From: Lactiplantibacillus nangangensis
GTDB lineage: Bacteria; Bacillota; Bacilli; Lactobacillales; Lactobacillaceae
Assembly (NCBI RefSeq): GCF_005405065.1
Contig: NZ_BJDI01000001.1
Coordinates: 186,001-250,000, forward strand
DNA: 64,000 nt
Reading direction: 5' to 3'
The translations under genes and the position numbers were made by a program. Below the pieces are notes generated by a model, which was not told the DNA's origin, ran no database searches, and saw nothing but the letters and a program-made list of their open reading frames with translations. This document shows, piece by piece, positions 45,353-56,169 of the stretch (positions are counted from its first letter, which is position 1; each line of letters opens with the position of its first letter).

Positions 45353-45589
45353 TTGAAAAAGCCAGTACAAATTGACACACCCTTTATCACGCTAGGGCAG
45401 TTGCTGAAGGAAGAGGCCATTATTAGTTCCGGTGGTCAGGCCAAGTGGTTTTTACGCGAGACCAAAGTTTTAGTTAACGATGAACCCGATGATCGGCGCG
45501 GTCGCAAGCTTTATCCCGGCGACACGATTGAAGTTGCGGATAACGGGTCATTTTTTATTCGCTCAAATCGGACAGAAACGACTGATTAG
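45353..45589 (+). CDS. yaaA: S4-domain RNA-binding protein YaaA
   Basis: A 78-residue S4-domain protein (TLGQLLKEEAIISSGGQAKW, then VNDEPDDRRGRKLYPGD). It is always found between dnaN and recF in this group and probably binds RNA or ribosome; its role is not settled. It starts at TTG 45353 with AGGTG upstream. recF begins on the base after its stop. Confidence 0.95.
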   Translation: MKKPVQIDTPFITLGQLLKEEAIISSGGQAKWFLRETKVLVNDEPDDRRGRKLYPGDTIEVADNGSFFIRSNRTETTD

Positions 45590-46714
45590 ATGTACTTAGA
45601 AAATTTGGAACTGCACGATTTTCGGAATTATAAACAGTTAGCGGTGACTTTTAGCCAAGGCGTCAATGTGTTATTGGGTGAAAATGCCCAAGGAAAGACG
45701 AACTTGCTAGAAGCCATTTATGTTTTAGCACTGACCCGTAGCCATCGTACGGCTAACGATAAGGAACTCATTCGCTGGCAGGCGTCCACGGCAACTTTAA
45801 AGGGTCGGCTACATAAAGCAACTGGTAGCCTACCGTTAGAATTGGAACTGGGCAAAAAAGGTAAGCGCGCCAAAGTGAATCATTTGGAACAGGCCAAGTT
45901 GTCACAATATGTTGGCAATTTGAATGTGATCGTCTTTGCGCCGGAAGATTTAGCCATTGTCAAAGGTGCGCCATCTTTGCGTCGCCGTTTTATGGACATG
46001 GAATTCGGCCAAATGAGTCCTAAGTATCTCTATAACCTTAGCCAGTATCGGGCGATTTTAAAGCAACGTAATCAGTATTTACGGCAGCTGAATCACCACG
46101 AAGCTAAGGATAAAGTGTATTTAGGGGTGTTGTCGGATCAGTTAGCGGCCTTTGGTGCGGAAATTATTGCCAAACGCTTGGAACTGTTAAAACAACTCGA
46201 GCACTGGGCCCAAGTGATTCATGCCGAAATTACGCAAAACCAAGAACAACTGAGTTTTCATTACGTCACCCAAATTGCCGATGATCAATTAACGTCGGTA
46301 GACCACATTTACCAAACGCTACAAACCATGTATGCGCAACAGCAAGCCAAAGAAATCTTTCAAGGAACCACGCTGTTGGGACCGCATCGTGATGATCTCC
46401 AATTTAGCGTCAATGGTAAAAACGTGCAGACGTTTGGCTCACAAGGTCAGCAGCGGACGACCGCGTTGTCGGTGAAGTTAGCTGAAATTGATCTCATGAA
46501 GGCTGAGACGGGTGAATATCCGGTCTTACTATTAGACGATGTGCTATCAGAATTAGATGCTGCTCGGCAGACCCATCTGCTGACAGCAATCCAAAATAAA
46601 GTTCAAACTTTTCTGACGACGCCGAGTTTAGATGGCGTTGCCAGAAAATTAATCAATGAACCGAAAGTATTTGAAGTTAACCATGGCATTTTACATGAGG
46701 AGGAACCGCATTGA
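45590..46714 (+). CDS. recF: DNA replication and repair protein RecF
   Basis: A 374-residue SMC-like ATPase that loads RecA at gapped DNA. It has Walker [10 protein letters not shown] near residue 31, the signature region [19 protein letters not shown] and Walker [12 protein letters not shown]. Its ATG abuts the yaaA stop, and its last four bases (TTGA) overlap the gyrB TTG start, which indicates tight translational coupling. Confidence 0.98.
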   Translation: MYLENLELHDFRNYKQLAVTFSQGVNVLLGENAQGKTNLLEAIYVLALTRSHRTANDKELIRWQASTATLKGRLHKATGSLPLELELGKKGKRAKVNHLEQAKLSQYVGNLNVIVFAPEDLAIVKGAPSLRRRFMDMEFGQMSPKYLYNLSQYRAILKQRNQYLRQLNHHEAKDKVYLGVLSDQLAAFGAEIIAKRLELLKQLEHWAQVIHAEITQNQEQLSFHYVTQIADDQLTSVDHIYQTLQTMYAQQQAKEIFQGTTLLGPHRDDLQFSVNGKNVQTFGSQGQQRTTALSVKLAEIDLMKAETGEYPVLLLDDVLSELDAARQTHLLTAIQNKVQTFLTTPSLDGVARKLINEPKVFEVNHGILHEEEPH

Positions 46715-48657
46715 CCGAAAATGAAAAAGAAACCAAACTTGAACGCGCTCGCGAATATGACGCCAGCCAAATTCAAGTTTTGGAAGGCCTCGAAGCTGTC
46801 CGGAAACGTCCCGGCATGTATATCGGGACGACCAGTAGTCAAGGACTACATCATTTAGTCTGGGAAATTGTCGATAATGGGATTGATGAAGCGTTAGCTG
46901 GTTTTGCTGACAAGATTCATGTGACCGTTGAAAAAGACAATAGTATCACCGTGACTGATAATGGTCGTGGGATTCCAGTCGGCACGCAAGCGAAGACTGG
47001 CAAGCCAGCTTTGGAAACAGTTTTCACGATTCTCCATGCTGGTGGTAAATTCGGCGGTGGCGGTTATAAAGTTTCCGGTGGGTTACATGGGGTTGGGGCT
47101 TCGGTCGTCAACGCCTTATCCACGGAACTAGACGTCAAGGTTTTCCACGAAGGCCAAGTTTATTACATGGACTTTGCCCGTGGTAAAGTCAAAACGCCCA
47201 TGAAAGTCGTCGATACTTGCCCAGAAGATGCGCACGGTACCGTAGTTCATTTCTTGCCAGATCCAGATATCTTCCGAGAAACGACGACTTATGATATTGA
47301 TATTTTAACGACTCGGATTCGTGAATTGGCCTTCTTGAACAAAGGTCTCCAGATTTCAATTCGCGATGAACGGCCAGAAGAACCAACTGAAAAAGATTTC
47401 TTGTATGAAGGCGGAATTCGGCATTATGTTGAATTCCTCGATAAGAATAAAACGGTCTTGTTCCCTGAACCAATTTATGTGGAAGGCGAACAAAACGGGA
47501 TTACCGTTGAAGTTGCTTTGCAATATACGGATGACTATCACAGTAATTTGATGACGTTCACCAACAACATCCATACCTACGAAGGTGGGACCCATGAAGA
47601 AGGGTTTAAACGTGCTTTGACGCGGGTCATTAATGACTACGCCCGTAAGAATGGCTTGTTGAAGGATAACGAAGCTAATTTATCTGGTGAAGATGTTCGT
47701 GAAGGCATGACCGCTGTTGTCAGTGTCAAGCATCCTGATCCTCAATTTGAAGGTCAAACGAAGACTAAATTAGGGAACTCAGATGCGCGGGCAGCCGTTG
47801 ATCGCCTGTTCTCAGAACACTTCAGCAAGTATTTGATGGAAAACCCTAGCATTGGCCGTAAAGTGGTCGACAAAGGGACGTTAGCTTCCAAGGCGCGGGT
47901 CGCTGCTAAGCGGGCGCGTGAAGTCACGCGGAAGAAGAGTGGCCTAGAAATCAGTAATTTACCTGGTAAATTAGCTGATAACACTAGTAAAGATCCTGAA
48001 ATCAGTGAATTATTCATTGTCGAAGGGGATTCTGCCGGTGGGTCAGCCAAGCAAGGTCGTTCTCGTTTGACGCAAGCCATCCTCCCAATTCGTGGGAAGA
48101 TCTTAAACGTTGAAAAAGCTAGCATCGATAAGATTTTAGCTAACGAAGAAATCCGGTCATTATTTACCGCCATGGGGACTGGTTTTGGTGGCGACTTTGA
48201 TTTAAGCAAAGCCAACTACCACAAATTGATCATCATGACCGATGCCGATGTCGATGGCGCCCATATTCGGACGTTGTTATTGACGTTGTTCTATCGTTAC
48301 ATGCGGCCATTAGTGGATGCCGGCTTCGTTTATATCGCTCAGCCACCGTTGTATCAAGTGCGGCAAGGTAAATTCGTGAAATATATTGATTCCGATGAAG
48401 AATTAAAAGAAGTTGTCGGTCAATTGGCACCCTCACCAAAACCAGTTGTACAGCGGTACAAAGGGCTTGGTGAAATGGATGCGGAACAATTGTGGGAAAC
48501 CACGATGGATCCCGACAAACGTCGCTTATTGCGGGTGCGCGATGAAGATGCCGCGGATGCGGATGGCGTGTTCTCCATGTTGATGGGGGACCAAGTTAAG
48601 CCCCGGCGTGAATTCATCGAAGACAACGCCGTGTTCGTTAAGGACCTGGACGTCTAA
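46711..48657 (+). CDS. gyrB: DNA gyrase subunit B
   Basis: A 648-residue ATPase subunit of gyrase. The GHKL ATP site includes [14 protein letters not shown] and [12 protein letters not shown]; the TOPRIM domain has [13 protein letters not shown] and [15 protein letters not shown]. The start is TTG 46711 with GAGGAGG upstream. Unlike most relatives, it is separated from gyrA by 451 bases that hold two long hairpin elements. No terminator with a T-run was found after it, so read-through into gyrA is plausible. Confidence 0.99.
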   Translation: MTENEKETKLERAREYDASQIQVLEGLEAVRKRPGMYIGTTSSQGLHHLVWEIVDNGIDEALAGFADKIHVTVEKDNSITVTDNGRGIPVGTQAKTGKPALETVFTILHAGGKFGGGGYKVSGGLHGVGASVVNALSTELDVKVFHEGQVYYMDFARGKVKTPMKVVDTCPEDAHGTVVHFLPDPDIFRETTTYDIDILTTRIRELAFLNKGLQISIRDERPEEPTEKDFLYEGGIRHYVEFLDKNKTVLFPEPIYVEGEQNGITVEVALQYTDDYHSNLMTFTNNIHTYEGGTHEEGFKRALTRVINDYARKNGLLKDNEANLSGEDVREGMTAVVSVKHPDPQFEGQTKTKLGNSDARAAVDRLFSEHFSKYLMENPSIGRKVVDKGTLASKARVAAKRAREVTRKKSGLEISNLPGKLADNTSKDPEISELFIVEGDSAGGSAKQGRSRLTQAILPIRGKILNVEKASIDKILANEEIRSLFTAMGTGFGGDFDLSKANYHKLIIMTDADVDGAHIRTLLLTLFYRYMRPLVDAGFVYIAQPPLYQVRQGKFVKYIDSDEELKEVVGQLAPSPKPVVQRYKGLGEMDAEQLWETTMDPDKRRLLRVRDEDAADADGVFSMLMGDQVKPRREFIEDNAVFVKDLDV

Positions 48658-48683
48658 ATTTAGCGGATTGTGGTTGCTTCATC

Positions 48684-48823
48684 GCCAACGAGGCGCCGTG
48701 ACGGGCTGGAACGCGGTGAACGCGACTTTGAGCCGAAAACCGCGTCTCAAAGCTCGGTTTTCCCTAAGCCGCCAAGAGCGCGACTAAGGGAATCCCACGG
48801 CTGAGCCCCGGCGCCTAGTTGGC
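48684..48823. repeat. Structured hairpin element A3
   Basis: GCCAAC and AGGCGCCG pair with CGGCGCCT and GTTGGC, and GGGCT pairs with AGCCC inside (48684-48707 with 48804-48823, apart from a 4-base bulge and one mismatch). The inner hairpin is CTTTG-AGCC-GAAAACCGC-GTC-TCAAAG. It shares GGGCTGGAACG and the AGCCC closing with A1 and A2, but the outer stem is different. It lies 26 bases after gyrB. Confidence 0.82.
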
Positions 48824-48872
48824 TAATATCCAGCTCAATAAATTTGATTGTCTGGCTATCGTCGTAGCTGGA

Positions 48873-49028
48873 GCCAATCAGTTGAACTACCGTGTCGAGC
48901 AAGTTAGCTGGGGAATTTTCCCCGCTTAGTGGCTGGCCGACTTTTAAGCCGTGATCTTACGGCTTGAAAGCGCCCTGCAGACCGCACTTTGGCTGCAGGT
49001 CTGCCGCACAGTAGTTCAACTGATTGGC
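48873..49028. repeat. Structured hairpin element A4, inverted relative to A3
   Basis: GCCAATCAGTTGAACTAC (48873-48890) pairs perfectly with 49011-49028. Read on the minus strand, its inner hairpin CTGC-AGCC-AAAGTGC-GGTC-TGCAG has the same loop as A2 (AGCC-AAAGGGC-GGTC) but a different, compensated stem. A second hairpin, GGGGAA with TTCCCC, and an ACTAAGC stretch match the distal part of A1. It ends about 80 bases before gyrA. Confidence 0.8.
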
Positions 49029-49108
49029 GGAAGCGAAGCAAGCACAAAGCAAGTAATCAAGAAACTTAAAAACGAATTGGCAAACATAGATGAAGGAGGA
49101 TACAAGAC

Positions 49109-51706
49109 TTGGCTGAATCAGATTTACCAAATCGAATAACCGATGTGAACTTGTCCAAGACCATGCGGACGTCATTTCTGAGCTACGCCATGAGTGTTAT
49201 CGTGGCGCGGGCCTTACCTGATGTGCGTGATGGGTTGAAACCTGTTCACCGGCGGATTCTTTACGGAATGAGTGAACTTGGGGTGACCCCTGATAAGCCG
49301 TATAAGAAGTCAGCCAGAATTGTTGGGGACGTCATGGGGAAGTATCATCCCCATGGTGACTCGGCGATTTATGAATCAATGGTCCGGATGGCTCAAGACT
49401 TTAGTTACCGCTACATGTTAGTGGACGGTCATGGGAACTTCGGTTCAGTCGATGGTGATGGCGCCGCCGCAATGCGGTATACTGAAGCCCGACTGAGCAA
49501 AATTGCCGTTGAAATGTTGCGCGATATCAATAAGGATACCGTCAACTGGCAACCAAACTACGATGATACCGAACGGGAACCAGAAGTTTTACCAGCCCGT
49601 TTCCCGAACTTGCTCGTCAATGGGGCGACCGGGATCGCCGTTGGGATGACAACGAATATTCCGCCACATAACTTGGCTGAAGTCATCTCAGCGATTCATT
49701 TGTTGATGGCTAACCCAGATGCGACGACCGCGGACTTAATGGAAGCTGTTCCGGGACCTGATTTTCCAACTGGCGGGATCGTCATGGGAAAATCTGGAAT
49801 TCGTAAAGCTTACGAAACTGGCCGCGGGAATATTATTATTCGCGCCAAAGTGGATATTCAAGACCAAAAGAACGGTAAAGAACGAATCGTTGTCAGCGAA
49901 TTGCCGTATATGGTCAATAAAGCAAAATTGATCGAACGAATCGCTTCTTTAGCACGGGACAAAGAAATCGAAGGTATCACGGATATCAACGATGAAAGTG
50001 ACCGTGAAGGGATGCGGATCGTCATTGATGTGCGGCGTGATGCCAGTGCTTCTGTGATCCTGAATAACTTATACAAAATGACGCTGATGCAAACGAACTT
50101 TGGCTTTAACATGTTGGCCATCGTTAAGGGCGCCCCAAAAGTCCTGAGTTTGAAGCAAATCTTGATCTATTATTTGGAACACCAAGAAGACGTCATTCGG
50201 CGACGGACCCAATTTGATTTGAAGAAGGCCCAAGCACGGGCGCACATCTTAGAAGGTCTGCGAATTGCGCTTGATCACATCGATGAAATCATTACGATTA
50301 TTCGACAATCACAAACGAGTGATGTTGCGAAGAACCAATTGATGGATAACTATGGGTTATCTGACAAACAGGCGCAAGCTATTTTGGATATGCGGCTGGT
50401 TCGATTAACTGGTTTGGAACGTGAAAAGATCGAAAGCGAATATCAAGATCTGTTGAAGTCGATTGCGGACTACAAAGCCATTTTAGGCAGCAAAGAACGT
50501 ATCAACCAATTGATCTACGAAGAATTACTTGAAATTCAACGTAAATTTGGTGATGCGCGGCGGACTGAATTAATGGTCGGTGAAGTCTTAAGTATCGAAG
50601 ACGAAGACTTGATTGAAGAAGAAGAAGTTGCCGTCACGCTAACGCATAATGGCTACATCAAGCGGCTTCCAACGACTGAATTTAAATCACAACATCGTGG
50701 TGGTCGTGGGATTCAAGGGATGGATGTCCATGATGATGACTTTATCGAACATTTGTTGACGACTTCAACGCATGATGTGTTGTTGTTCTTCACTAATGCC
50801 GGGAAAGTTTATCGGATGAAGGCTTATGAGATTCCTGAATACGGTCGGACGGCCAAGGGGATTCCAGTGATCAACTTGCTGGGCGTCAACTCTGGCGAAA
50901 AGATTCAAGCTGTTGTCAATGTCTCTGGTGATGCTAGTGACAGCGATAAGTTCTTGTTCTTTACGACGGTTAAAGGGGTCGTTAAGCGGACTCCCGTTCA
51001 AGAATTCTCGAACATTCGGAGTAATGGGCTGAAAGCCATCACGTTGAAGGATGACGATGAATTGATCGGTGTAACGATCACCGATGGCACGCAAAATATG
51101 ATCATTGGGACGCATGATGGTTACGCCGTCAGCTTTGACGAAACGACCGTCCGCTCAATGGGTCGGACCGCTGCCGGGGTTCGTGGGATTCGCCTGCGTG
51201 ATGATGACTTTGTCATTGGATTTGACATTCTCAAACCTGATAGCAATGTCTTTATCATTACCGAAAAAGGTTATGGTAAGCAAACGCCAGCTGCGGAATA
51301 CCCAATCAAGGGCCGTGGTGGTAAAGGGATCAAGACGGCTAATGTGACTGAGAAAAATGGTCATTTGGCTGGCTTGACCACGGTTGCCGGCCAAGAAGAT
51401 ATTATGGTGATGACAAACCAAGGGGTTATGATTCGCTTTAATATCGCGACCGTTTCACAAACTGGTCGGGCAACCTTAGGGGTTCGCTTGATTCGTTTGG
51501 ACGACAATGGTCAAGTTGCGACAATGGCGAAGGTTGATCCAGAACCATTGACTGATGACACTGAGAACGGTGAACAACCCGTTGATGGTGAAACCACCAC
51601 TGACGAGGGGTCAACGGCAACGAACGGCGAGACCGCTAGTGAAGTTGTCTCAAGTGAAACACCAAACAGTGATCAAACAACCGATACACCAGATTCAGAA
51701 GCTTAA
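49109..51706 (+). CDS. gyrA: DNA gyrase subunit A
   Basis: An 865-residue DNA-cleaving subunit of gyrase. The active-site Tyr124 lies in [11 protein letters not shown]. The quinolone-resistance region reads HGDSAIYES with Ser85 and Glu89, the usual susceptible pattern. The C-terminal DNA-wrapping beta-pinwheel includes the GyrA box QRRGGRGI-like stretch [12 protein letters not shown]. The last ~50 residues are an acidic Thr/Ser/Glu-rich tail. It starts at TTG 49109 with AAGGAGGA upstream. A terminator follows. Confidence 0.99.
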   Translation: MAESDLPNRITDVNLSKTMRTSFLSYAMSVIVARALPDVRDGLKPVHRRILYGMSELGVTPDKPYKKSARIVGDVMGKYHPHGDSAIYESMVRMAQDFSYRYMLVDGHGNFGSVDGDGAAAMRYTEARLSKIAVEMLRDINKDTVNWQPNYDDTEREPEVLPARFPNLLVNGATGIAVGMTTNIPPHNLAEVISAIHLLMANPDATTADLMEAVPGPDFPTGGIVMGKSGIRKAYETGRGNIIIRAKVDIQDQKNGKERIVVSELPYMVNKAKLIERIASLARDKEIEGITDINDESDREGMRIVIDVRRDASASVILNNLYKMTLMQTNFGFNMLAIVKGAPKVLSLKQILIYYLEHQEDVIRRRTQFDLKKAQARAHILEGLRIALDHIDEIITIIRQSQTSDVAKNQLMDNYGLSDKQAQAILDMRLVRLTGLEREKIESEYQDLLKSIADYKAILGSKERINQLIYEELLEIQRKFGDARRTELMVGEVLSIEDEDLIEEEEVAVTLTHNGYIKRLPTTEFKSQHRGGRGIQGMDVHDDDFIEHLLTTSTHDVLLFFTNAGKVYRMKAYEIPEYGRTAKGIPVINLLGVNSGEKIQAVVNVSGDASDSDKFLFFTTVKGVVKRTPVQEFSNIRSNGLKAITLKDDDELIGVTITDGTQNMIIGTHDGYAVSFDETTVRSMGRTAAGVRGIRLRDDDFVIGFDILKPDSNVFIITEKGYGKQTPAAEYPIKGRGGKGIKTANVTEKNGHLAGLTTVAGQEDIMVMTNQGVMIRFNIATVSQTGRATLGVRLIRLDDNGQVATMAKVDPEPLTDDTENGEQPVDGETTTDEGSTATNGETASEVVSSETPNSDQTTDTPDSEA

Positions 51707-51711
51707 TAACG

Positions 51712-51754
51712 AAGGTCGTTGCTAGTATTTTCGCTGGCAACGACCTTTTTTTCA
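51712..51754 (+). terminator. Terminator of gyrA
   Basis: AAGGTCGTTGC pairs with GCAACGACCTT around a short loop, followed by a run of T. Confidence 0.93.
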
Positions 51755-51839
51755 GAAATAAAAAGTATTTCCCGGGCAATACTCGTAACTGATAGGTGTA
51801 ACGTGTTCGGGAAAATTGTTACGTCGGCCGCTTCAAACC

Positions 51840-51868
51840 TTGCAACAAATAAAGTTAGATGTTATACT
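51840..51868 (+). promoter_or_regulatory. Promoter of rpsF-ssb-rpsR
   Basis: TTGCAA (51840-51845), 17 bases, TATACT (51863-51868). The ~90-base leader that follows is where a ribosomal protein S6:S18 autoregulatory structure is found in many bacteria; I could not fold it convincingly by eye. Confidence 0.75.
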
Positions 51869-51959
51869 TTTAATTCGTGAGTATCTAAGCTTGATTAGAT
51901 TACTTTCCTTGCTCTTTCAAAAAGAAGGGGCCTGAAGTCCATAAGGAGGTGCAAATTTC

Positions 51960-52259
51960 ATGAGTGAATCAAAGAAATATGAAATTACTTACATCGTACG
52001 TCCAGACATCGATGATGCTGCTAAGACAGCTTTAGTTGATCGTTTTGACAAAATCTTAACCGATAACGGTGCAGAAGTAATTGATTCAAAAGACTGGTCG
52101 AAGCGTCGTTTCGCATACGAAATCGGCGGTTTCACTGAAGGTACTTATCATATCGTTAACTTAACGACTACTGATGATGCCCCATTGAACGAATTTGATC
52201 GTCTTTCAAAGATCAATGATGACATTTTACGTCACATGATCGTTCGTCGCGAAGACTAA
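51960..52259 (+). CDS. rpsF: 30S ribosomal protein S6
   Basis: A 99-residue S6 protein ([20 protein letters not shown], then [21 protein letters not shown]) that pairs with S18 on the 30S platform. AAGGAGG precedes ATG 51960. It forms the conserved rpsF-ssb-rpsR operon, with S18 two genes downstream. Confidence 0.99.
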   Translation: MSESKKYEITYIVRPDIDDAAKTALVDRFDKILTDNGAEVIDSKDWSKRRFAYEIGGFTEGTYHIVNLTTTDDAPLNEFDRLSKINDDILRHMIVRRED

Positions 52260-52293
52260 TTAATTCGAAATAATTTACGAGAGGAGCACTTCT

Positions 52294-52902
52294 ATGATTA
52301 ACCGTTCAGTTCTTGTTGGCCGACTAACAAGAGATCCCGAATTACGATACACTTCTGGTGGTGCCGCAGTGGCGTCGTTCACTTTGGCTGTTAACCGGAG
52401 TTTTACTAATCAAAATGGGGAACGTGAAGCAGATTTCATCAATTGCGTCATTTGGCGTAAGGCTGCTGAAAATTTTGCAAACTTTACCCATAAAGGGTCA
52501 CTTGTTGGGATTGATGGCCGGATTCAAACCCGGAATTATGAAAACCAACAAGGACAACGCGTTTATGTTACAGAAGTGGTCGTTGACAACTTCTCATTAT
52601 TAGAATCACGCGCAGAATCTGAACGTCATCAGGCTGCAAATGGCGGTAACGGCAATAATAATGCTGGTTACAATAATAACAGTGGGTATAATCGTCAAGA
52701 CCAAAATGCAGCTCCTCAACAATCTTCATCGAATAACAATAACAATCCTTTTGGTAATGGTAATCCAGCTAGCGCTTCGAGCAGCAATGCTCCAGCCGGT
52801 AATAATGGCGCCCCAACGAGTGGGTCCAATAATAACCAAGCTGATCCATTTGCCAATAATGGGGATCAAATTGATATTTCGGATGATGATTTACCATTCT
52901 AG
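52294..52902 (+). CDS. ssb: Single-stranded DNA-binding protein
   Basis: A 202-residue SSB. The N-terminal OB fold ([20 protein letters not shown] to about residue 110) binds single-stranded DNA. The middle ~80 residues are low-complexity Asn, Gly, Gln and Ser, and the acidic tip ends in DDDLPF, which docks replication partners. GAGAGGAG precedes ATG 52294. The linker is long and asparagine-rich. Confidence 0.98.
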   Translation: MINRSVLVGRLTRDPELRYTSGGAAVASFTLAVNRSFTNQNGEREADFINCVIWRKAAENFANFTHKGSLVGIDGRIQTRNYENQQGQRVYVTEVVVDNFSLLESRAESERHQAANGGNGNNNAGYNNNSGYNRQDQNAAPQQSSSNNNNNPFGNGNPASASSSNAPAGNNGAPTSGSNNNQADPFANNGDQIDISDDDLPF

Positions 52903-52937
52903 TAGCTTAGCTACAGATATCGAGGAGGGAAATACCA

Positions 52938-53174
52938 ATGGCACAACAAAGAAGAGGTGGCCGTCGTCGTCGTAAAGTCGACTTCATCGCCGCTAACCAT
53001 ATCGAATATATCGATTATAAAGATACTGATTTATTACGTCGTTTCGTTTCAGAACGAGGCAAGATTTTGCCACGTCGTGTAACGGGTACTAGTGCTAAGA
53101 ACCAACGTTCTTTAACTATTGCTATCAAACGCGCACGGATCATGGGCTTATTACCATTCGTTTCTGAAGAATAA
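52938..53174 (+). CDS. rpsR: 30S ribosomal protein S18
   Basis: A 78-residue S18 ([20 protein letters not shown], then [20 protein letters not shown]) with a very basic N-terminus. GAGGAGGG precedes ATG 52938. It is the last gene of the rpsF operon, followed by a terminator. Confidence 0.99.
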   Translation: MAQQRRGGRRRRKVDFIAANHIEYIDYKDTDLLRRFVSERGKILPRRVTGTSAKNQRSLTIAIKRARIMGLLPFVSEE

Positions 53175-53188
53175 TTAAAGCCACTTTA

Positions 53189-53217
53189 AAAACCACAGAC
53201 TTCTGTGGTTTTTTTGT
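53189..53217 (+). terminator. Terminator of the rpsF operon
   Basis: AAAACCACAGA pairs with TCTGTGGTTTT with a 2-base loop, followed by more T. Confidence 0.92.
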
Positions 53218-53250
53218 TTTGGTCTAAAAGTTTGAAAGATAGTTGATCAT

Positions 53251-53435
53251 TGCCGCTTCCGGTTGTTGTTGATCATATGCGGCCGAGGGACCGGGCCAAG
53301 CCTCAGGAACGTCTTGCCCCTCGCCTGGAAGCCTTGCTTAAAACCGCAAGTCTCCCAGACGGTCCGTGGTGTAAGACCGGAAGAGCATCGGTCAAACGCC
53401 ACCCACACGGCCGATGCCATCAACAACCACCTACA
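53251..53435. repeat. Structured hairpin element B1
   Basis: A long stem is formed by GTTGTTGAT and CGGCCG (53261-53285) with CGGCCG and ATCAACAAC (53408-53431). Inside is the hairpin CTGGA-AGCC-TTGC...GCAA-GTC-TCCCAG, which uses the same AGCC/GTC arrangement as the A elements. An inverted, diverged copy (B2) lies about 400 bases on. Open frames across it run on both strands and reflect the high GC content only. Confidence 0.8.
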
Positions 53436-53846
53436 GCTAGTCAACTTCTCTGAATGATTGGACAATTGTTTAAACTTAGCGGAGTCAGTTAAAATTGGTG
53501 TACTGTGTCGGCAGTGCTAGCAAGAGCGGATTTTGCGTGATCGAGTGATAGTTCGCATGGGACCATTTTAGGCGTAGCTAACGCAAGTATTACTGGATTC
53601 ACGGTTGTTTTGATACCTTCAACCTCCGGAAAAAATATATTTTACGGCCTGTTTTAGCACATTATCGGCAAAGAAATATGTCATGGCGGGTCACTCAAAA
53701 CATGGGTTAACATGGCTAAGAACGTTAACCATATTTTTGAAAGTGTGTATCAATTCTGGCTAAAAGGTTGCTAGGACACAGCTTTGAGGGGTGTTAAACT
53801 TCAAAGAGCAGTGCTTTGATTTAGAAGAGGGTTGGATATAGCCGGA
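53436..53846. other. Spacer between hairpin elements B1 and B2
   Basis: About 400 bases without a recognisable gene. The inverted repeat GGTTAAC, 12 bases, GTTAACC (53705-53730) is the only structure I noticed. Confidence 0.4.
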
Positions 53847-54025
53847 GGTTGCTGCTGATAGCATCGGTCGTGAAGGTGGCGTTTGGCCGGGTATTTTCCG
53901 GCCTTACACCACGGACCGGCCGGGACAATTGCGGTTTTTGCAACTGTTCCGGGCGAGGGACAAGACGTTCTTGGCTTGGCCCGGTCCCTCGACCGCATGT
54001 TATCAGCGGCAACCGGAGGCGGAAA
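53847..54025. repeat. Structured hairpin element B2, inverted relative to B1
   Basis: GGTTGCTGCTGATAGCATCG and GTCG (53847-53870) pair with 53990-54014 to close the element. Read on the minus strand, its interior (GAGGGACCGGGCCAAGCC to TCCGTGGTGTAAGGCCGG) follows B1 over about 180 bases, while stem positions change on both arms: CGGTCG with CGACCG here, CGGCCG in B1. Confidence 0.8.
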
Positions 54026-54144
54026 TGACGTGCCAATTTCTAGTGGCATAGCTTGTCTGCCCCTTTTCACAAGCAATCGCTGAAACGGACCCGTGGTTTG
54101 TGATAAAATATAATTATTACTGAGAACACTTGAGGGAATTTCAA

Positions 54145-56157
54145 ATGAAAAAGTTTTTTTCGCGCGAAAACATTCCATTTTTCTTACAGAATCAACAACT
54201 ACGCCTGTTAGCTTTAGTTATTTTTGGCTTGTCGTTGATTACTTTGGTAACCGGTTTTTTGATGAATTGGATTTTTGGCACCGTGGTGCTCGTTCTAATC
54301 ATCATGGCCGGCTTTATGTCGTACAACACGTTGATTGAGTTGAGTTCTAGCGCCAATGAGTATATTTCAGATCTCTCGTATCGAATCAAACGCGGTGAGC
54401 AAGAAGCGTTGATCCAGATGCCAATTGGGGTCTTGATCTTTAATGCTGACCAGTCGATCGAGTGGGTCAACCCGTATTTACAACGGTACTTTGGCAACCA
54501 AGATGTTATCGGCTATCACTTGGAAGATGTGGATGAAGAACTGGCAGCGGCGGTTAGCGCCAATTTAGAGACGCCAGCGACGATTCGTTGGCAAGATTAC
54601 CAGTTTGATTTGCGCGTCCAACAGAGCACTAACACGGTGTATCTGATGGATGTGACAAAGTATGCCGAGCTTGAGGATCAATTTGAGGCCGAAAAGCTGG
54701 TGATTGGGCAGATTTTCTTGGATAACTACGATGAAATCACGCAATCCATGGCAGATACCGATATTTCAAATTTAAATAATTACGTGACGAATGAATTATC
54801 GAAGTGGACCCAGATGTTTGGGATGTATCTCAAACGCTTGGATGATGACCACTTTTTCTTACTCGGTTACGCCAGCAGCTTGCAACGGGTCGAAGCGAAT
54901 AAGTTCCGAATTTTGGATCGCATTCGTGAGTCGACTTCGAAGCAAAACTTCCCATTAACGTTAAGTATTGGGATTGCGTATGGCGAGCGTAATATGAACA
55001 CCTTGGCTGATTTAGCGCAAAGTAACATGGACCTGGCGCTTGGCCGGGGGGGGGATCAAGTCGTGGTGAAAGCCGAAGACGAACCGGCTCGTTTCTATGG
55101 TGGTAAGACCAATCCAATGGAAAAACGGACCCGAGTTCGGGCACGCATGATCAGTCAGACGCTCCAAGAATTAATGAATCAGTCGGACCAAGTCTTCGTG
55201 CAAGGGCATCATCAACCAGATATGGATGCGGTCGGGGCCTGCTTAGGCATTCGTCGGATCGCGGAAATGAATGATAAGCAATGTTGGATCGTTTTAGATG
55301 AACAGAACTTGCATTCAGATATTCAACGGTTGCTTGATCAGCTGAAATCGGACGAAAAGATCGAAGCGTCGATTATCTCTCCAGCGGAAGCCTTGGAAAA
55401 AGCCACCGATCAAAGTTTATTGGTCATGGCGGACCATTCGAAGCCTAGCATTTCGATGTCCAAGGAACTCTACGAACGACTTGAAAATCGCGTGATGATT
55501 ATCGATCATCACCGTCGAGGCGAAGAATTTCCGGAAAACCCCGTTTTGGTTTATATTGAACCATATGCTTCCTCAACTTGTGAGTTGATCACTGAAATGT
55601 TCGAATACCAGTCACATGACGCGGAACCAATCAATAAGATTGAAGCCACGGCGATGTTGACTGGGATCGTCATTGATACCAAGTCCTTCTCACTGCGTTC
55701 AGGTTCGCGGACGTTTGATGCCGCCAGTTATTTGCGGTCAGCCGGGGCGGATAGCTTACTCGTCCAACAATTCATGAAGGAAAACGTTGATAGTTATTTG
55801 CAACGGAATCATTTGATTGAATCGGTTGAATTCGTCAATCAGGATATGGCGTTGTGCGTCGGCGAAAATGATCAGGTCTACGATCCGGTCACGGCGGCGC
55901 AAGCGGCGGATTCGTTGCTATCGATGTCGGGCGTCGATGCGTCCTTTGTCGTGACGCGCCGTGAAGATGGGCGGATCGGGATCTCGGCCCGTTCCTTGGG
56001 TGAGATCAATGTTCAAGTTTATATGGAAAAATTAGGTGGCGGTGGTCATTTGTCGAATGCCGCGACCCAAATTGAAGGGCAGTCAGTTGAAGAAGTTAAG
56101 CAAACTTTGATTGACTTGTTAACCGCACCAGATGATAAAAATCCAGAAGCTAATTAG
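54145..56157 (+). CDS. gdpP: Cyclic-di-AMP phosphodiesterase GdpP
   Basis: A 670-residue membrane enzyme that breaks down the second messenger c-di-AMP. Two N-terminal helices (residues ~15-60) are followed by a PAS-like domain, a degenerate GGDEF domain, and the catalytic DHH-DHHA1 domains (FVQGHHQPDMDAVGA, VMIIDHHRRGEEF and GGGGHLSNAATQ). ATG 54145 has GAGGGA seven bases upstream; an in-frame TTG at 54130 is less likely. The order gdpP-rplI-dnaB is conserved in Firmicutes. c-di-AMP controls potassium, osmotic and cell-wall balance. Confidence 0.97.
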   Translation: MKKFFSRENIPFFLQNQQLRLLALVIFGLSLITLVTGFLMNWIFGTVVLVLIIMAGFMSYNTLIELSSSANEYISDLSYRIKRGEQEALIQMPIGVLIFNADQSIEWVNPYLQRYFGNQDVIGYHLEDVDEELAAAVSANLETPATIRWQDYQFDLRVQQSTNTVYLMDVTKYAELEDQFEAEKLVIGQIFLDNYDEITQSMADTDISNLNNYVTNELSKWTQMFGMYLKRLDDDHFFLLGYASSLQRVEANKFRILDRIRESTSKQNFPLTLSIGIAYGERNMNTLADLAQSNMDLALGRGGDQVVVKAEDEPARFYGGKTNPMEKRTRVRARMISQTLQELMNQSDQVFVQGHHQPDMDAVGACLGIRRIAEMNDKQCWIVLDEQNLHSDIQRLLDQLKSDEKIEASIISPAEALEKATDQSLLVMADHSKPSISMSKELYERLENRVMIIDHHRRGEEFPENPVLVYIEPYASSTCELITEMFEYQSHDAEPINKIEATAMLTGIVIDTKSFSLRSGSRTFDAASYLRSAGADSLLVQQFMKENVDSYLQRNHLIESVEFVNQDMALCVGENDQVYDPVTAAQAADSLLSMSGVDASFVVTRREDGRIGISARSLGEINVQVYMEKLGGGGHLSNAATQIEGQSVEEVKQTLIDLLTAPDDKNPEAN

Positions 56158-56169
56158 GAGTGAATACAC

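Noticed and set aside
48951-49139. 62-residue frame between gyrB and gyrA, and its antisense counterpart at 48957-49175
   Set aside because: Both cross the A4 hairpin and run into gyrA; no suitable family or ribosome site.
53801-54178. Several overlapping frames of 64-125 residues on both strands around the B1 and B2 elements
   Set aside because: They arise because the GC-rich repeats lack stops; equivalent frames appear in both orientations of the repeat.
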